A stretch of 64,000 nucleotides of DNA. Source: Oscheius dolichura. Lineage: Eukaryota > Nematoda > Chromadorea > Rhabditida > Rhabditidae. Every line of letters begins with the position of its first letter. The stretch's first letter is position 1. The notes under the pieces are model-generated. The model did no database searches. It was not told the origin of the DNA and saw only the letters and a program-made list of their open reading frames with translations. The position numbers and the translations under genes were made by a program. The stretch covers positions 5,828,001 through 5,892,000 of the forward strand of contig OW051496.1 in assembly GCA_932521035.1 (NCBI GenBank). Direction: 5' to 3'. Positions 40,954 through 52,709 of the stretch are shown here, in pieces.

Positions 40954-42210
40954 ATGGATCCCCTGTGTCAGGAGGCCGCGATCTTTGCCGAGCCTCTCTG
41001 TTTCCGCGTCGGGCTGGCCGCCAAGGGTCTCCTCTGCCTCCTCTGTGTCCTCGTCAGTATCCTCTTCCTCGTCCGAAAACCCATGAAATGGATGCCCAGC
41101 CCCTCAACGAGGGTCCTCTTCCTGGCTCACATGTTCTGGACCATCGAAGTCCCCCTCGGGTTCGTCGTTGTTTACGTCTTCGATTTCGTACGGTAAGGAC
41201 AGCGCGTCTTCTGTGAAATAGAAGACTTTTCCAGTTTCTCGATATCCTCAGCCGATCCATGTTTCTACGTGCTCCCGGCCAGAATAGGCGTCTCTCTTCG
41301 GGCTGTTCCTGGGATCGGAGCCACTTTCCAAACGGTCACCATGTTCATGTTTGTGATAGAAAGACTGATCGCCACAGTGAAGCCGTCGACCTTCGAAAAG
41401 ATGAAGAAAAACCATCTGGGCGTGTTTCTGGCCGCCTCTTCCGTAATAATCCCCGGAAACGGAAAGCAAAGGGCAATGTTTAGACTACCATAAACGGCAT
41501 CGTCTGGATCTATTTCGTCTTGGGGAAGGCCGACTGGGACGACCGACAGATTTTGAGCACGGTGACTACGCGAGGCAATGTGGAGCCAATCGAGGTAGCC
41601 AGGGTAAGAAGCAGGAGGGTAATTGATTTTCAGTGGCTGCGGCGGTTCTACCTCAGTCTGGAGCTGGTCACGATCGTCCTCTTCACCGGCATTCTCCTCT
41701 ACAACAAATGGACAAACCAGATCGGATCCGATCTCAGCAAAAAGTACCAGGTTCCCCTTGTCTCTTTCTCCTGTTATCACCTCGTCCAGCTTTCGGAGAA
41801 TAAGAAGATCATGGATGCCCTGCTCCCCTGTTTCGGGACCCACTTCTTCTTGAATATCCTCCAATTCGGGTGTTTTGTCCTCTTCCCCTTGGTAAGGTGT
41901 TCTTGACCAGAAGGACTACAGTAATTCCAGTTTGTTCCGGATAGAAATCGTTTTTCGACAGCCGTCTGGGTGGAGCTGGTCTTCTTCCAGGTGAGCGGCT
42001 TTCCGTCAGTTCCAACCGATCCCCCAGTCCTATCTCTACGGCCTGTTCATGCCGCTGATAATCATGATGAAGTTGAAGAAGAAGAAGTCCGTCGTGAACT
42101 GCCACCTCTCAATCGACGAGCACTTCACTCAGATCAACAACCACTTCGACGAGAGTTACAAAATGTTGAAGAAGGGCAAGAAGATGGGTGCCGGAGTCAT
42201 ATCATTGTGA
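40954..42210 (+). CDS. Serpentine chemoreceptor, Sra/Srab-like 7TM protein
   Basis: ATG 40954 gives MDPLCQEAAIFAEPLCFRVG with the first transmembrane helix LLCLLCVLVSILFLV. Further hydrophobic helices follow in LFLAHMFWTIEVPLGFVVVYV, TVTMFMFVIERLIATV (an E/DRY-like IERL at the end of TM3), TTINGIVWIYFVLG, SLELVTIVLFTGILLY, THFFLNILQFGCFVLFPL and WVELVFFQSYLYGLFMPL. The intracellular tail ends YKMLKKGKKMGAGVISL. Introns of about 30-60 bp separate the exons. The Cys-containing extracellular ends, the helix-3 IER and the Tyr-rich last helix resemble nematode Sra-type receptors expressed in chemosensory neurons. About 330 residues. No ligand can be inferred; the family call is moderate. Confidence 0.65.
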
Positions 42211-42540
42211 GCAATAAAGTCTTTGTTTTGCCATAGAGACATAATGTAAAGTAGCCAGTTATACAATGACCTTTTCCTCCGTCCCCTCTTTCCCAGACAG
42301 GCGACTCATCAGGACAGGTGGACGGAGGATGAGTACCTACTCATATGGTACGGGGTCTCAACGCTGACTATAGTGTGACATCGCCCGGCCGGCACATTCC
42401 CCTCTTCTATTTTAATCTCCCAGAGGTCCAACTGTTATTTTGAATAAAGGAATTTCCCACTAGAAGATGTTGACGATCCGCCCTTGTTCCCCTTGGGTGA
42501 GGTTCCCTCCTGTGTGACACTGTTGCCTGAAAAACTGTAG

Positions 42541-42605
42541 CTCGACGGAGATTACAAAATGTGGAAGAGGGACAAGAGGATGGGCACCGGGGTGATATCG
42601 CTGTG
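42541..42605 (+). pseudogene. Duplicated tail fragment of the chemoreceptor
   Basis: 42541-42605 encodes LDGDYKMWKRDKRMGTGVIS-L followed by TGA and AGCAATAA. It matches the last 21 codons of the chemoreceptor 395 bp upstream (FDESYKMLKKGKKMGAGVIS-L, then TGA and GAGCAATAA) at both protein and DNA level. No upstream receptor exons accompany it. Confidence 0.75.
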
Positions 42606-43112
42606 AGCAATAACGACCTTTAAAGGAACAGTGGCACAGGTTCAAAAATTAGACGCGCGCCGCATGTGGTTACGGTAGCGTGCTATCTTTTAAATTTTCA
42701 ACTTTTGTTTTCCGCCCGAGTTTTCAATATTTCTTTTTGCTAAAATGATCAGCATATTCTAATTAGTAAAAGCAATAAAAATCACAAAAATCGTATGTCA
42801 CAATCGAAGAAATACAACTGGAAAGCAATTTTTTTGGCGATGAAAAGCAAACGCGCCCCAAGCATCTGCGCTGAGCGCAGACCGCGAAAAGCTGTGCCAC
42901 CGTTCTTTTAAAGAGCAACGAGTCATAGTCACCTGATGGAAACTGTTTGCCTATGGCCTTATGCCCTTCTTCGAGTGAATAAGCCCCTTGATCCGAAAAA
43001 CAAAAAATGCCACGTAAGCAGAATAAGTTGTATAAAGTGGCTAGGCCCCGGCCGATAGCCACAGCCCAGCTCTGCTCTCCCGATAACCCTTTCATCACTT
43101 CTTGTAACAAAC

Positions 43113-43644
43113 ATGACGGTCAACTGGGACGGAGTCATCGCTACCACCAACGCCACTTCCACCTACCTCAAGAGTCTGCCCGATGGAATCCGTACCAAGC
43201 TCATCGAAGCCTTCAAGATCCTCGGAAATGCCAACCTCGAGCCGGCCGACAAGGTATCCAAAGTGGACGAGCTGATCAAGGGTGTCCAGGACGAGAAGGC
43301 CAAGGTAGAGTTTCCTCGTCTCCTGCCCTTATCCAGTTCTAGGAATTCCTCCACAATTCGGCAAAGAGAGTGGCCGAGGTGGCCCAGTGGACGAAGCACC
43401 GCCTCGACCAGGAGGATCCCTCAGTGCGCGAGGGCTGTCGCAGCTTCGTCCGTCTCCTGGTTTGCGCCGACTTCGTTCAGGCCTCGGACGACGAGAAGAG
43501 AAACAAACTGAACGCCCTCGTGGCCGGATTCAACGAGACCCAGCTGGCCGCCTTCAAGAAATTCAAGGTTGAGGCCGACGTGAGTGTGCCTGCCAGCTGA
43601 ACTCATTCCAATTTTCAGGAGAAGACCCACGTCGAGGCGTAAAG
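43113..43644 (+). CDS. Small helical nematode protein, paralogue 1
   Basis: Three exons with 38-44 bp introns. About 150 residues with no signal peptide: MTVNWDGVIATTNATSTYLK, SLPDGIRTKLIEAFKILGNA, DKVSKVDELIKGVQDEKAKE, VAQWTKHRLDQEDPSVREGC, FVQASDDEKRNKLNALVAGF, ending KVEADEKTHVEA. It is rich in amphipathic helices. The same plan, intron position after DEKAK and sequence appear in the gene 1.2 kb downstream. The LP-x-A and short helical repeats vaguely resemble SXP/RAL-2 (DUF148) proteins, but those are usually secreted. Function unknown. Confidence 0.7.
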
Positions 43645-44858
43645 AAGACACAGTCAGCCCAAGAGAGAAGGACAAGATAGCCCAAGAGAAAAGAAAAGTT
43701 ATTCTAACAATAAAATGTGAACGGAATTCTGTTTGTGACTTGCAAAAAAAGACATTTCTGATAAAGGAAAAGTATTAGGCCGTTTATGACCAAATGGCAC
43801 ATTTGAAGGAAGGAGAAAGGAACCAGATAGAGGCTTTTTACAAACGGAACAAATTCCGGTTGGACTGTACAGAGACAGAAATAGATCTCCTTGGAATAAA
43901 TGACATTATCCCCTAGAAAAGAGTGGAAACGTTTCCTCATATGCTCACTATCTCCAAGATCTGCGTTGCCTTTCCCAAACGGTTCCGTCCGATCGCCTTC
44001 TTCGCAAATATTTATCATTCTCCCAAATGCCCCGTCTTTTTGCAATCGAACGGAGTTCTTTGTCCTTGCGGCGTCGGCTCCATCCGTTCTCGCAACTTCC
44101 GATAACGGCTGTAAATAACTATCTTAACTGCATTGTTATTCTCTTTTTCCAGAGGGACCTTATTAAGAAAAGGAGAAGGGAGAGAGCCATCAAATATAGC
44201 ACTCGGCCGTGCTATCGTTAGGAACCCTTTAATGGGTGTAAGACCCAATAAAGCCGGAACGACCGTGTCCGTGCTTCGACCTCTCGACGTAGGAGAACAT
44301 GACACGTGGAGATAAAAAATGTGGAAAGAGCTGATTCAGCGAGAGTTTTGGCTCAGACTATAAGGATGGATTAGGGGCTATTTGGGGGAGGGAGGACGGT
44401 GGAAATGGTGGACACTGTGTGCTGGACAAATACTGAATGATACAGCCAGAAGACACAATCCTTCTCTTCCGATTGTTTCAATTCTCGAACCAGGGAGGGG
44501 AAGTTCTAATTGGAGCTGCTCTCCACAAGCTAGATACCAGGGATAGATGCCAGTGGCCTTTTGGATCCAGTCTCTACTCTGCCCTGTTTACGTCTTCGCT
44601 ATTTCCCGTATCTATCTGATGTAATTCGAGGATGTTTGCCACTCTGTATCCTTATCTTTTTTGCCTTTTTAAACAACACTTCCATTTCAGATAAGGTCCG
44701 CATTCATCCCGAACATAAAGCCATTCTCGATAGGCCGTTTGCTCAAAAGAGCCCCGCCGCCCTGCCCTGCCATCATTCCCGCTCTTCTCCTCTTCCAGCT
44801 CCGTCCCTGTCCCCTTCCTCATAAAGTCTCTTCCAGGTATTAAACACAGCAGAAGAGG

Positions 44859-45354
44859 ATGACTATCAACTGGGATGGATTCGTTGCCAAGGCTAACAAG
44901 ACCGCCGAGGTCATCCACTCTCTGCCCGAGGGAGCCCGTGCCAAGGGAAAGGAGGCTCTAGGCATCCTCGTTGATCACTCTGTCCCTGCTGACCAGAAGC
45001 AAGCCAAGATCGAGGCACTCTTCGCCGACCAGGATGCCGAGTCCAAGGTTGGTTCTCTCCCCCTTTCCCTCTCTAAACCCCTAATTCCAGGCTAAGCTCC
45101 ACAAGCTGGCCGAGCGCACCGTGAAGTTCTCCGTCTGGATGGGCGACCGTCTGTCCCACGAGGACGAGGAGACCAAGGACGCTGCTCGCAAGATCGTCCG
45201 CAGCCTGGCCTGCAAGGAGTTTCTGGCCTCCTCTGACACCGACAAGGTTCACAAGCTGAACGAGCTGGTCCACGGACTCAACGAGAAGCAGCTGGCTGCC
45301 CTCCAGAAGTTCAGGGAAGACGCCAAGACCAAGGACGCCGAGCTCGACCATTAA
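44859..45354 (+). CDS. Small helical nematode protein, paralogue 2
   Basis: ATG 44859, one intron (gttggt...ttccag), stop at 45352-45354. About 150 residues: MTINWDGFVAKANKTAEVIH, SLPEGARAKGKEALGILVDH, SVPADQKQAKIEALFADQDA, KLAERTVKFSVWMGDRLSHE, ARKIVRSLACKEFLASSDTD, KVHKLNELVHGLNEKQLAAL, ending KDAELDH. It aligns along its length with paralogue 1 (MTxNWDGxxA, the W in the middle and NEkQLAAxxKF near the end are shared). A pyrimidine run ending CTTCCAG just upstream could be a trans-splice acceptor. Codon use is strongly biased to C-ending codons, hinting at high expression. AATAAA repeats follow at about 45390-45420. Confidence 0.75.
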
Positions 45355-45443
45355 AAGAAAAGACGTGTCTATGTAGAAAACAATTTTCAATAAATTAGTC
45401 TGTACAGAATAAATAAATAAATAACTAAATAACTGGAATGGTG

Positions 45444-47762
45444 TTAGTTGCCTCTCGGCTTCCCCGTGGCGAGTTCCTTCTTCAGCCCCTTGTAGTCTAT
45501 CGGCTCGTCATGGAACGGGTCCGCCGTTGTCGTCCCCGCAGTGACACTTTCTGTCGTATTTGTCTTCATCGTCGGGCTTCGAAGATATCCGATTTTCTTC
45601 ATCTTTCGGAACTTCTTGGCCATGTTTTTGTACCTGAAAGGGATCTGTTCTCCTCTAGAGAAGACCTTACTTCAGACAGCAAGTATTCTGCGCACACTCG
45701 ACGTATCCGGCCGGGCAATTGCAGGGATTACCACAGGCTACTGTTACCTCTTCTAAAAAGACAATTAATACTTAGAAGGGAAAGAAGAAGGAGAGAGACA
45801 TGCAGTCGACAGTTTATTGAAAGGGAGGAAGAGCCTCACTAAATAGGGACAGAAGAGGGAAAGATCACACTCGAATTCTCTTTTTACGTTTTGTACACGA
45901 CGGGAGACACTGGGGTCTACAGGCGGCCACGCAGACGGGGGCACGTGGCGGCGGTGGTGGTGGCGGAGGAGGAGGAGGAGGTGGTGGAGGATGGGGCTTA
46001 CTGTACATGGTAATGCAAGTCTCAGCACAGGCTGGCCGGCAGTGTTCAACGCAGGTGACCTACAGAATAAGGTTTAAGGCAGTCGGCTTTCCGGATAAGG
46101 AGTAAGAAAACTCAAAGACCTGTGTCAAGCAGGTGGTTTCACAGCTTGGCATACACTTGGCCGCGCAGACTTGACTGGTGGCGGGGCCGGGAGCCATTTG
46201 GACGGAATATCTGAAGAGAATACTGTTAGGAGGACAGAGGGGATCCATACTGCTGGACACAATTGGCGGTGCACATCGGTTGACACTGTTGGGGGCAGGA
46301 CTGCTGCATACAACTGGGAGTACACGAGGGCATACACGAGGGAGAGCAGGAGGGCGGCGGGATTTGGAACTGAAAGCCGTGCTTCGTCCTCCTTCTTTTA
46401 CAAGAGAGCCTACCTGAGTTACACAGGCGTTTGTGCACATTGGACGACATTGGACAGGGCAGCTGCCTATCTGGGCCACGCAGGTCTCCGAACAAATGGG
46501 CATACAGGCTGAATCGCAGACCTTTGCACGGACCTGGAATAGGGTACAATGCCCGGAGAGAGTGTGGAAACCTGGACAGCCTGGAGGCAGGCAGGGAGAC
46601 AGCGGGGCATGCAAGCCTCCATACAAGTTGTCTGCCTGGAAAGGAATTTGCAAGGAATGGGTGTAAGACATACTGGCAGATGCTGGGACAGTTGGACGTA
46701 CAGCTACTGCAGGTGACCGCTTCGACACAAGTTGGCTGACAAGCTGGCATGCCTAGAAAGAATTGTAGGGAATCAAGTACGCGGTCTTACAAGCAGCTAC
46801 ACAAGTAGCCCTCGGAGGAGGAGGCGGGGGAGGCGGCGGTGGTGGGGGAGGAGGCTGAACGCGCTGTGTTAGGAAGACGATCAAAGAAATACTAACTGGG
46901 CCATAGCAAGTGGGCAGACAAGCCGGCATACAGTGCTGAGGACAGTGGGGAGCGACAGCCTGAAGGAAGGGAGTGAGGCGGAGGTTGAACCGAATCTACC
47001 CTGATACAAGCTGGTTGACAGGCCGGTTGACACTGTTTCAGGCATGTCTGCTGAACTTGGACCTAGAAGGATATATTGGGAGGAAGGGGGAGCCGATACT
47101 TGGACTGAATTGACGCAGGAGGAGAGACACTGGGGCATACAACTGGGAACACAGCTGGGACGAGGAACCTAAATGCATTTCTGCCATTTTCGTTGGCTTC
47201 ATTTTGGACCCACCGTAATCTGTTGAATGCACTGTGGTTCACAGAGGGGCATACACTCCTGTTGACACTTCGTTACGGTCACCGTGCTCTGAAAAGGAAG
47301 AAAAACTGAATAACCCCACCACAAGGCCCAGTTCACTCGGTCAACTTACAGAGACTCCAGTGACACACGCGTTTGTGCACATTGGCTGGCAACGGTCAGG
47401 GCAAGCGAACTGAAACGGCGGTTATCCGCAATCAGGCTAGAAAATACCACTTGGGGAGGTGGAGGAGGAGGGGGAAGAGGCGGTGGATACTGCGGTTGGG
47501 GAGCCACCAGCTGCATCGGACATCCCCCACAGTTACAGGCGGCCATCGGCTGACACATGGCACAGCATTGCCTCTTTGAACGGACCAGATGAGCACTGAC
47601 CGAGTCGTACGGATTCACCGGAATCAGTTTAGCGTACGGGGTGTCTGGTGATCGGACCTGATCCTAAAGACGGGGGAGCATGAGAGGGACAGACGGGACT
47701 ACCTCCTTCTGTACCCCGGATACGGCTGCGAATATATTAAAGGCACTGAGAAAGATTAACAT
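45444..47762 (-). CDS. ABU/PQN-like Cys- and Pro-rich secreted protein with two possible 3' ends
   Basis: ATG 47762 gives a signal peptide (MLIFLSAFNIFAAVSGVQKE). Many 35-50 bp introns then separate short exons, each with a C-x3-C-x3-C pattern: CCAMCQPMAACNCGGCPMQL, CPDRCQPMCTNACVTGVS, KCQQECMPLCEPQCIQQ, CVPSCMPQCLSSC, CLKQCQPACQPACI, HCPQHCMPACLPTC. Long proline runs lie between them (at about 47.45, 46.82 and 45.96 kb). These CxxxC repeats resemble nematode ABU/PQN-type proteins linked to cuticle/pharyngeal matrix and ER stress. One reading stops at 45865 (TKRKKRIRV). If the 135 bp segment 45753-45887 is an intron, the frame continues into a CC module (CGNPCNCPAGYVECAQNTCC) and a basic tail ending at 45444. 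About 400-560 residues. Family call by composition, not domain search. Confidence 0.6.
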
Positions 47763-49248
47763 GTCTGGAAACAGAAATTTGAGAGTGGACAACGGGCAGA
47801 GGGCAGAAGGAAAATAGACTGTAGGAGGATCACATGGAATGTATCCCCTTCGGTCGTTGCCGATGGGCGGACCAGACGTCAAACCGCTATTTGTGCTCTG
47901 TTTATCTTGTCAGCTGGGCCTTTGTGCCTCGTTTTTGGCGCTCCAGATGACATGAGGGCAAACACAACTGACCATTTATCTCAACTGTTACTGCAACCGG
48001 CAGGGGAGACGAGTTGGACTGGTCACTCGGCTGACGTAGTTCGCCATATTTGTTCGATCAAGTCATCGAGGAGCACGGGGAGAATAGACGGGCCACGAAA
48101 AACGGCCTCTTCAAGTAGGGGGACTGGACGGAAGATCATTCGAGGCTGTAACGGATCGTAGTTCACGGACACCGGTAAAACTTTGGCGGTCTGGGTCAGG
48201 GATAAGTTGAGGAACTAAGATTTGCGTGCATGGCCGAGAAGGCGTTAGGTTTGGAGGATTTAGGCTCACAGGATTTCGACAAAAATTAGACAAAAGCGCG
48301 CGGGAAAAGGCTAAAAAATGCGAGGAGGGTAGATATCACGAGACAACAGTTGAAAAAAGCGAAAAAAAAGAATCCTAGATGTAAAGAGACACCGCCTCCA
48401 AGTGACTTCAAAAGAACCAACCAGAGGAAAATGAAGGGCAGGATAATACGGCGGCAGCAGTCTCTCTTCTCCATTGGGTGCTCCATTCTTTTCTTGATTG
48501 CTCTTCCCGTGTCCTTCCTCATCCGTGGCATTGTCTTCCATAGCGATAGTGGAAGATGGCTGGGTCGAACGACGTCGAAAGACTGGCACTCTTAAAATAG
48601 ACATTATCTCATAGACAAGAGGGAGCGAGGGGGGCTAAAGGAGGGTCGAGTCCCGTCCATTTCATCTGGCCTTCACACTCTGCCGGCCAAGCTTAGCCTC
48701 CTCCACTATGAGGAAGTGGGCTTGCAGCCTTCAAGCTGGGCCGCACCGTTAAGCCGTGTATCTTTTCCAAATAAACTTTTATCATCATGGCAACGGATAT
48801 GTGCTTCAAGCTGACCTCGAAAGGGTGAATGGTGATCCAAAGTGTCAAAGCGGCTATACTTATACGCGCCTCTCGACCGACTCCGGTCAGGTCAAGTAGA
48901 GAAAATGGTGAGAAGCAGCTTATCCCCTTACGTCATTTTTATACCAAAGCGAGTATGCGCGGTTGTTGGCTGCTAGTAAAAATAGCATTTTCATAGGCCA
49001 AGGAGCGTCAGTGACATCCCAGCGAGATGGTTTAAAAGTCTCCAACCTGTGTTTCTGTCGTCCTCGTCGCCCGTCTTTCCTCCATCTCATTGTCAGTCCA
49101 TTTCACCTCGTCCTCGTTATCCATCCTCCTTCCGTGTTGTCCTCCATCCTTCTGGCTCGTCGTCATCCATCTTCCAATGGCCGAACCTGAAAATAAAACC
49201 CACGAGCAAGCCAAAGCCAAGATAAAATAAGTGGTAAAGTTTGTAGGA
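47763..49248. other. Intergenic region without a supported gene
   Basis: Lies upstream of the ABU-like gene (-) and the next gene (+), so both promoters are expected. Open frames on the minus strand at 48.3-48.6 kb (for example one with MEDNATDEEGHGKSNQEKNG) show no domain and no consistent exon ends. AATAAA near 48770 has no identified gene in front of it. Confidence 0.35.
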
Positions 49249-49663
49249 ATGAATTTAGCCGAAACGGTGTGTCAGGTGTTCGGTAACTTCCGGTGTCCCT
49301 TGTGGCAGCCGAGTCACTTCGGAGCCAAAGACCGCCTTGGTAGACGATGGAACTGGCTAACCAGGACACCGGGCAGGACACCTCCTTTGAAGATTTTCAA
49401 AGGGTAGGTTGGTGTGAGTGGCGGTCTCTCACAGCCTGTCCCATTGGCCGTCGCCTACTAACCCGACTTTTAGAGCAAAAGGAGAAGACCCGAATGAACG
49501 GGACGCGTTATTATACGTGGATCGAGGCCCACAGCGCCGTTTTCTGTCGGATCCCGAAGGAAGAGGCATGATAGAGGCCACGGAGGACCCGCGCGCTTTT
49601 GACCCGAGTCCACAGCGCGGTTTGGTGTGGGCAACTTTGAAAAAAAAGAAGACGACCTGGTAG
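49249..49663 (+). CDS. Hypothetical small protein, two exons
   Basis: ATG 49249 begins MNLAETVCQVFGNFRCPLWQ and reads through SHFGAKDRLGRRWNWLTRTP and LKIFKG. A 69 bp segment with a CTAAC branch-point-like sequence and ending CGACTTTTAG (49403-49471) fits as an intron. The second exon gives AKGEDPNERDALLYVDRGPQ, RRFLSDPEGRGMIEATEDPR and a basic end LVWATLKKKKTTW, stop at 49661-49663. About 113 residues. It has no recognised domain. The frame agreement across the join supports it modestly. Confidence 0.4.
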
Positions 49664-50095
49664 AGAAGCGAAGAAGACGACCACCAGAGAGCAGAAGAAG
49701 GAGCGAGATTGACTAGACTGAATGACAGAAGTCGGTCAAAATCGGTCAATGTGTGGTTTAGACAAGATTTTGACCAGGCGGCTATTCGAAACTTCAAATG
49801 GTCATCCCTAATGAACAGACGACTTCATTTCTGTGTATACAGTATACTTCTTCTGCCTCCCCTCCCATTCGGATCCCACAATTTCTCACAGAATATTTTC
49901 ATTTTTCAACAGACAACAATTACGTCATATTCTCTGGATAGATATCTGATATTTGGAAGATGAGGTGCTGAAGAGTCAAATACTCGAAACTGTATAACCG
50001 CTTGGGGGTTCGACCAAAGGCAAAGTGAAGGGTTTCCCGTAAAAGTGGAACAAATAAAACGATAGATATGGCGAACAAGAAAGCTACAGGGTGGA

Positions 50096-52281
50096 TTAGA
50101 TCTCCTCGAGCTTCTTCTTTCTTTGGTAGTGCGGCACGGCGAACAACATCACACCGGAGATCTGGACAAATTCTATTGTGAGGAGAACGGGGGAGAGGAC
50201 TCACCAGGAGATTGACACCACAGAAGACGAAGGCCCACGTGTAGGTCTTGGTCCAGTCGACGAGGAAGCCGGCAATCGGAGGGCCGAAGACGGTTCCAAC
50301 TCCCTGCCACAGCAGCAGAAGGCCGAAGGCGTTGGTGAGCTTCTCGAGGCCGAGCAGGTCGACGAGAATGACACTCGTGAGACAGATGTACGAGGAGATG
50401 GAAAAGCCGAAGATACCCGCGTAGATACAGAGAGCTTCGAAGTTGGTGGCCAGGAAGGAGAACGTCGTCAGGATGCCACACAACTAAAAGAGACTTATGG
50501 ACGGGGAGGAGAGAGAGCACTGACCGAGAGGGACAGGTTGTAGATCCAGAGACGGTTGCGGGCAGTGTCGTCTCCCCAGCCATTCGGAAGCGGCAGCTTA
50601 CGGTCTCCGATGATTCCGAACACAACACGACCAAGGGTATTCAGAATTCCTAAAGAAACAGGTGGAAGAAAGAAGAGACGGCTAACCGAAGGTGGTGAGA
50701 CTCATGGCCGATTGATGTTCGGTCAGTTTGAGACCATTCTTGGCGTGGAGAGGGAGGAAATAGAGAGGAGAGTTGAATCCGACTGAGGTGAGCAAGTTGG
50801 ACGCGGCGAAGAGAAGGAAGACGGGGTCGATGAGAAGTTGCAGGGACAACATCTTGGAGATAGTTCTGGAGGGAAGAGACTGTCAGAAGGAAAAGGACAA
50901 ACATACTTGAACATGTTCCTTCCCTCGACGTTCTCGCTGGTGTCCTCGTTCTCCTCGCTCGACTCGCGCAGCTGGTCCAACTTTCCAACGGACAGGGCGG
51001 AGGCACTGGCCAACGACTTCTTATGGAGAGAACCAGTAGAACTGCGAAGAGGAGGATGGTTTGAAAAGAAGAAGAGACTAACCGATATTTGTCGGGGTCA
51101 TCCCTGAACTCGGCCACGTTGGTGATGGAGGCGGTGTAGAAGACATCCTTCCTGTTGAGGTAGCCGCTTTCCTTTTCACCGAGTGTTCCCGTTCGACTGC
51201 GAGGATTTGAACCTGATATCTTTGTGTAAAATGTGATAGACAACACCCACTGTGATCAGAGTCGGGGCTAACGTGAGTCAGAGACTTGGCCAGGCGAAGG
51301 GAACCGTGCTCCGACGTGTGGGAGCTGGCCGACTTCGTTCGAAGCCGTTTGTCGTCGGGAATCAAAAGGCTGGCATTTTCCTGGAATAGAAGAAATAAAA
51401 AAGGAAGACTAAAGAAACAAACCGGAGCCCGAGCCTCTTGATTATCGGTCTTCTTTACCTCGACCAGGTCAATCTCCTCTACGGCACGGAATTCCAAAGG
51501 GCGGAATGTCGCTCCACAGATGGCACAAAGGACAAGAATGCCGAGGAAGGCCAAGAAGACAGATCTCCAACCATAATTCGCAATGAGATAGGTGTTAACG
51601 GGAGAGAAGAGGACAGTTCCCACTCCGGCACCGGCGACAGCAATTCCCGTGGCCAGGGATCGACGCGACTCGAAGTACATGGTGACGATGACGATGGCCG
51701 GACAGTACATCAGGCCGAAACCGAGGCCCATGACCACGCCGATCGAGAATATCATATGCCACATCGCCGTTCCGAAATAGGCCATTGTACATCTGAAGTC
51801 AGGTATTAGAGGGAAAGAAGGGGAAAGGCTTACCCAATGAAGGCAATGATACTTCCGAGAATTGTTGTGATTCGACATCCATACTTATTACAGACGGCCG
51901 AGGCCAGAGGACCACACCCGAGAGTGAGGCCAGTCAGGAGGGAGACGATGATGGCACAGGTGGCATTGTCCGAGTTGAACTCCTGAAACCCCTCGTTAGT
52001 CAGTCTCCATTCCATCCCCAGGGCTTAATCCGTTTTTGACACTTGAACAAGGGGATTTCCTTGTAAGGATACACAAGATAACGCTATCGCCCCGGCCGAT
52101 AAGAAAAAGTCAGCAAATGTACCTTCATGAGGTGGTCGCCCATCACTCCGAACGAGTAGACGAATCCGTCGGCGAAGACGTGGATGAAGAAGGAGCCGAC
52201 GACCACGACCCATCCCCAGCCGCCGTCCGGTGAGATCGGAACCTGCTTGCCATTTCCCCCGCCACTGGGAGCACCCGTCAT
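50096..52281 (-). CDS. Monocarboxylate transporter-like, SLC16 family (MFS)
   Basis: ATG 52281 gives [20 protein letters not shown] and then the family signature [18 protein letters not shown] at TM1. Six N-terminal transmembrane helices follow, including [60 protein letters not shown] with [16 protein letters not shown], and [21 protein letters not shown] long acidic/Ser-rich cytoplasmic loop (51.4-50.9 kb) separates them from the C-terminal half: [100 protein letters not shown], ending QRKKKLEEI with stop at 50096. About 600 residues. MCTs co-transport lactate, pyruvate or other monocarboxylates with protons; the substrate is not predictable here. About 160 bp separate it from a divergent small gene. 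Confidence 0.85.
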
Positions 52282-52441
52282 CTGAAATGGATATTATGGT
52301 CGAAAAAGAAGAGGAGATAAGTTGGAGAAGATGCTGAACAAACAACGTGCAACGAGAAAAACAACGAAGAGAGTGAGGGGGATGTGGACTGCTCGGATAT
52401 CCATAGAAACGGGGGACTAATTACATATTCAAGTGGGGGGA

Positions 52442-52709
52442 ATGGCCACAGATTGGCGGCGGGAGAGAGAGGTTAAGATGTCTTCGTCGGAGCTACTCGA
52501 TAGAAGCTGAGTAATCTCATTAGAACGTCGCTTTTCAAAATTCAGAGGAAGTGGCGAGCGCGTCAAGCGGCGGAAGAGAAGCAGCGTCTCGACCGGATGG
52601 GACTGGAGAGACAGTTCTGCTTGGAAGGGTAATCAATGCTTACCAGGGGAACTCTTTGTTGAACAGGGGCGGGTTGGTCAAAGCTCAGGGCGGTCAGACA
52701 CGTGAATGA
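52442..52709 (+). CDS. Candidate IQ-motif microprotein (about 65 residues)
   Basis: ATG 52442 gives MATDWRRERE. Removing a 32 bp intron (gttaag...gatag, 52472-52503) continues as KLSNLIRTSLFKIQRKWRAR, an IQ calmodulin-binding motif (IQxxWRxR), then QAAEEKQRLDRMGLERQFCL. Removing a second intron of 38 bp (gtaatc...gaacag) adds EGGGLVKAQGGQTRE with stop at 52707-52709. Both introns have lengths typical for this locus and keep one frame. The gene is divergent from the SLC16 gene with 160 bp between start codons. No homologue is known to me. It could also be the first part of a longer gene. Confidence 0.45.

Noticed and set aside
45940-45985. GGAGGAGGTGG repeat as a non-coding minisatellite
   Set aside because: On the minus strand it encodes the polyproline linker of the ABU-like protein in frame with the Cys repeats on both sides.
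48311-48604. Minus-strand frames near 48.3-48.6 kb
   Set aside because: Two competing frames, both losing coding character within 60 residues; no signal peptide or domain.
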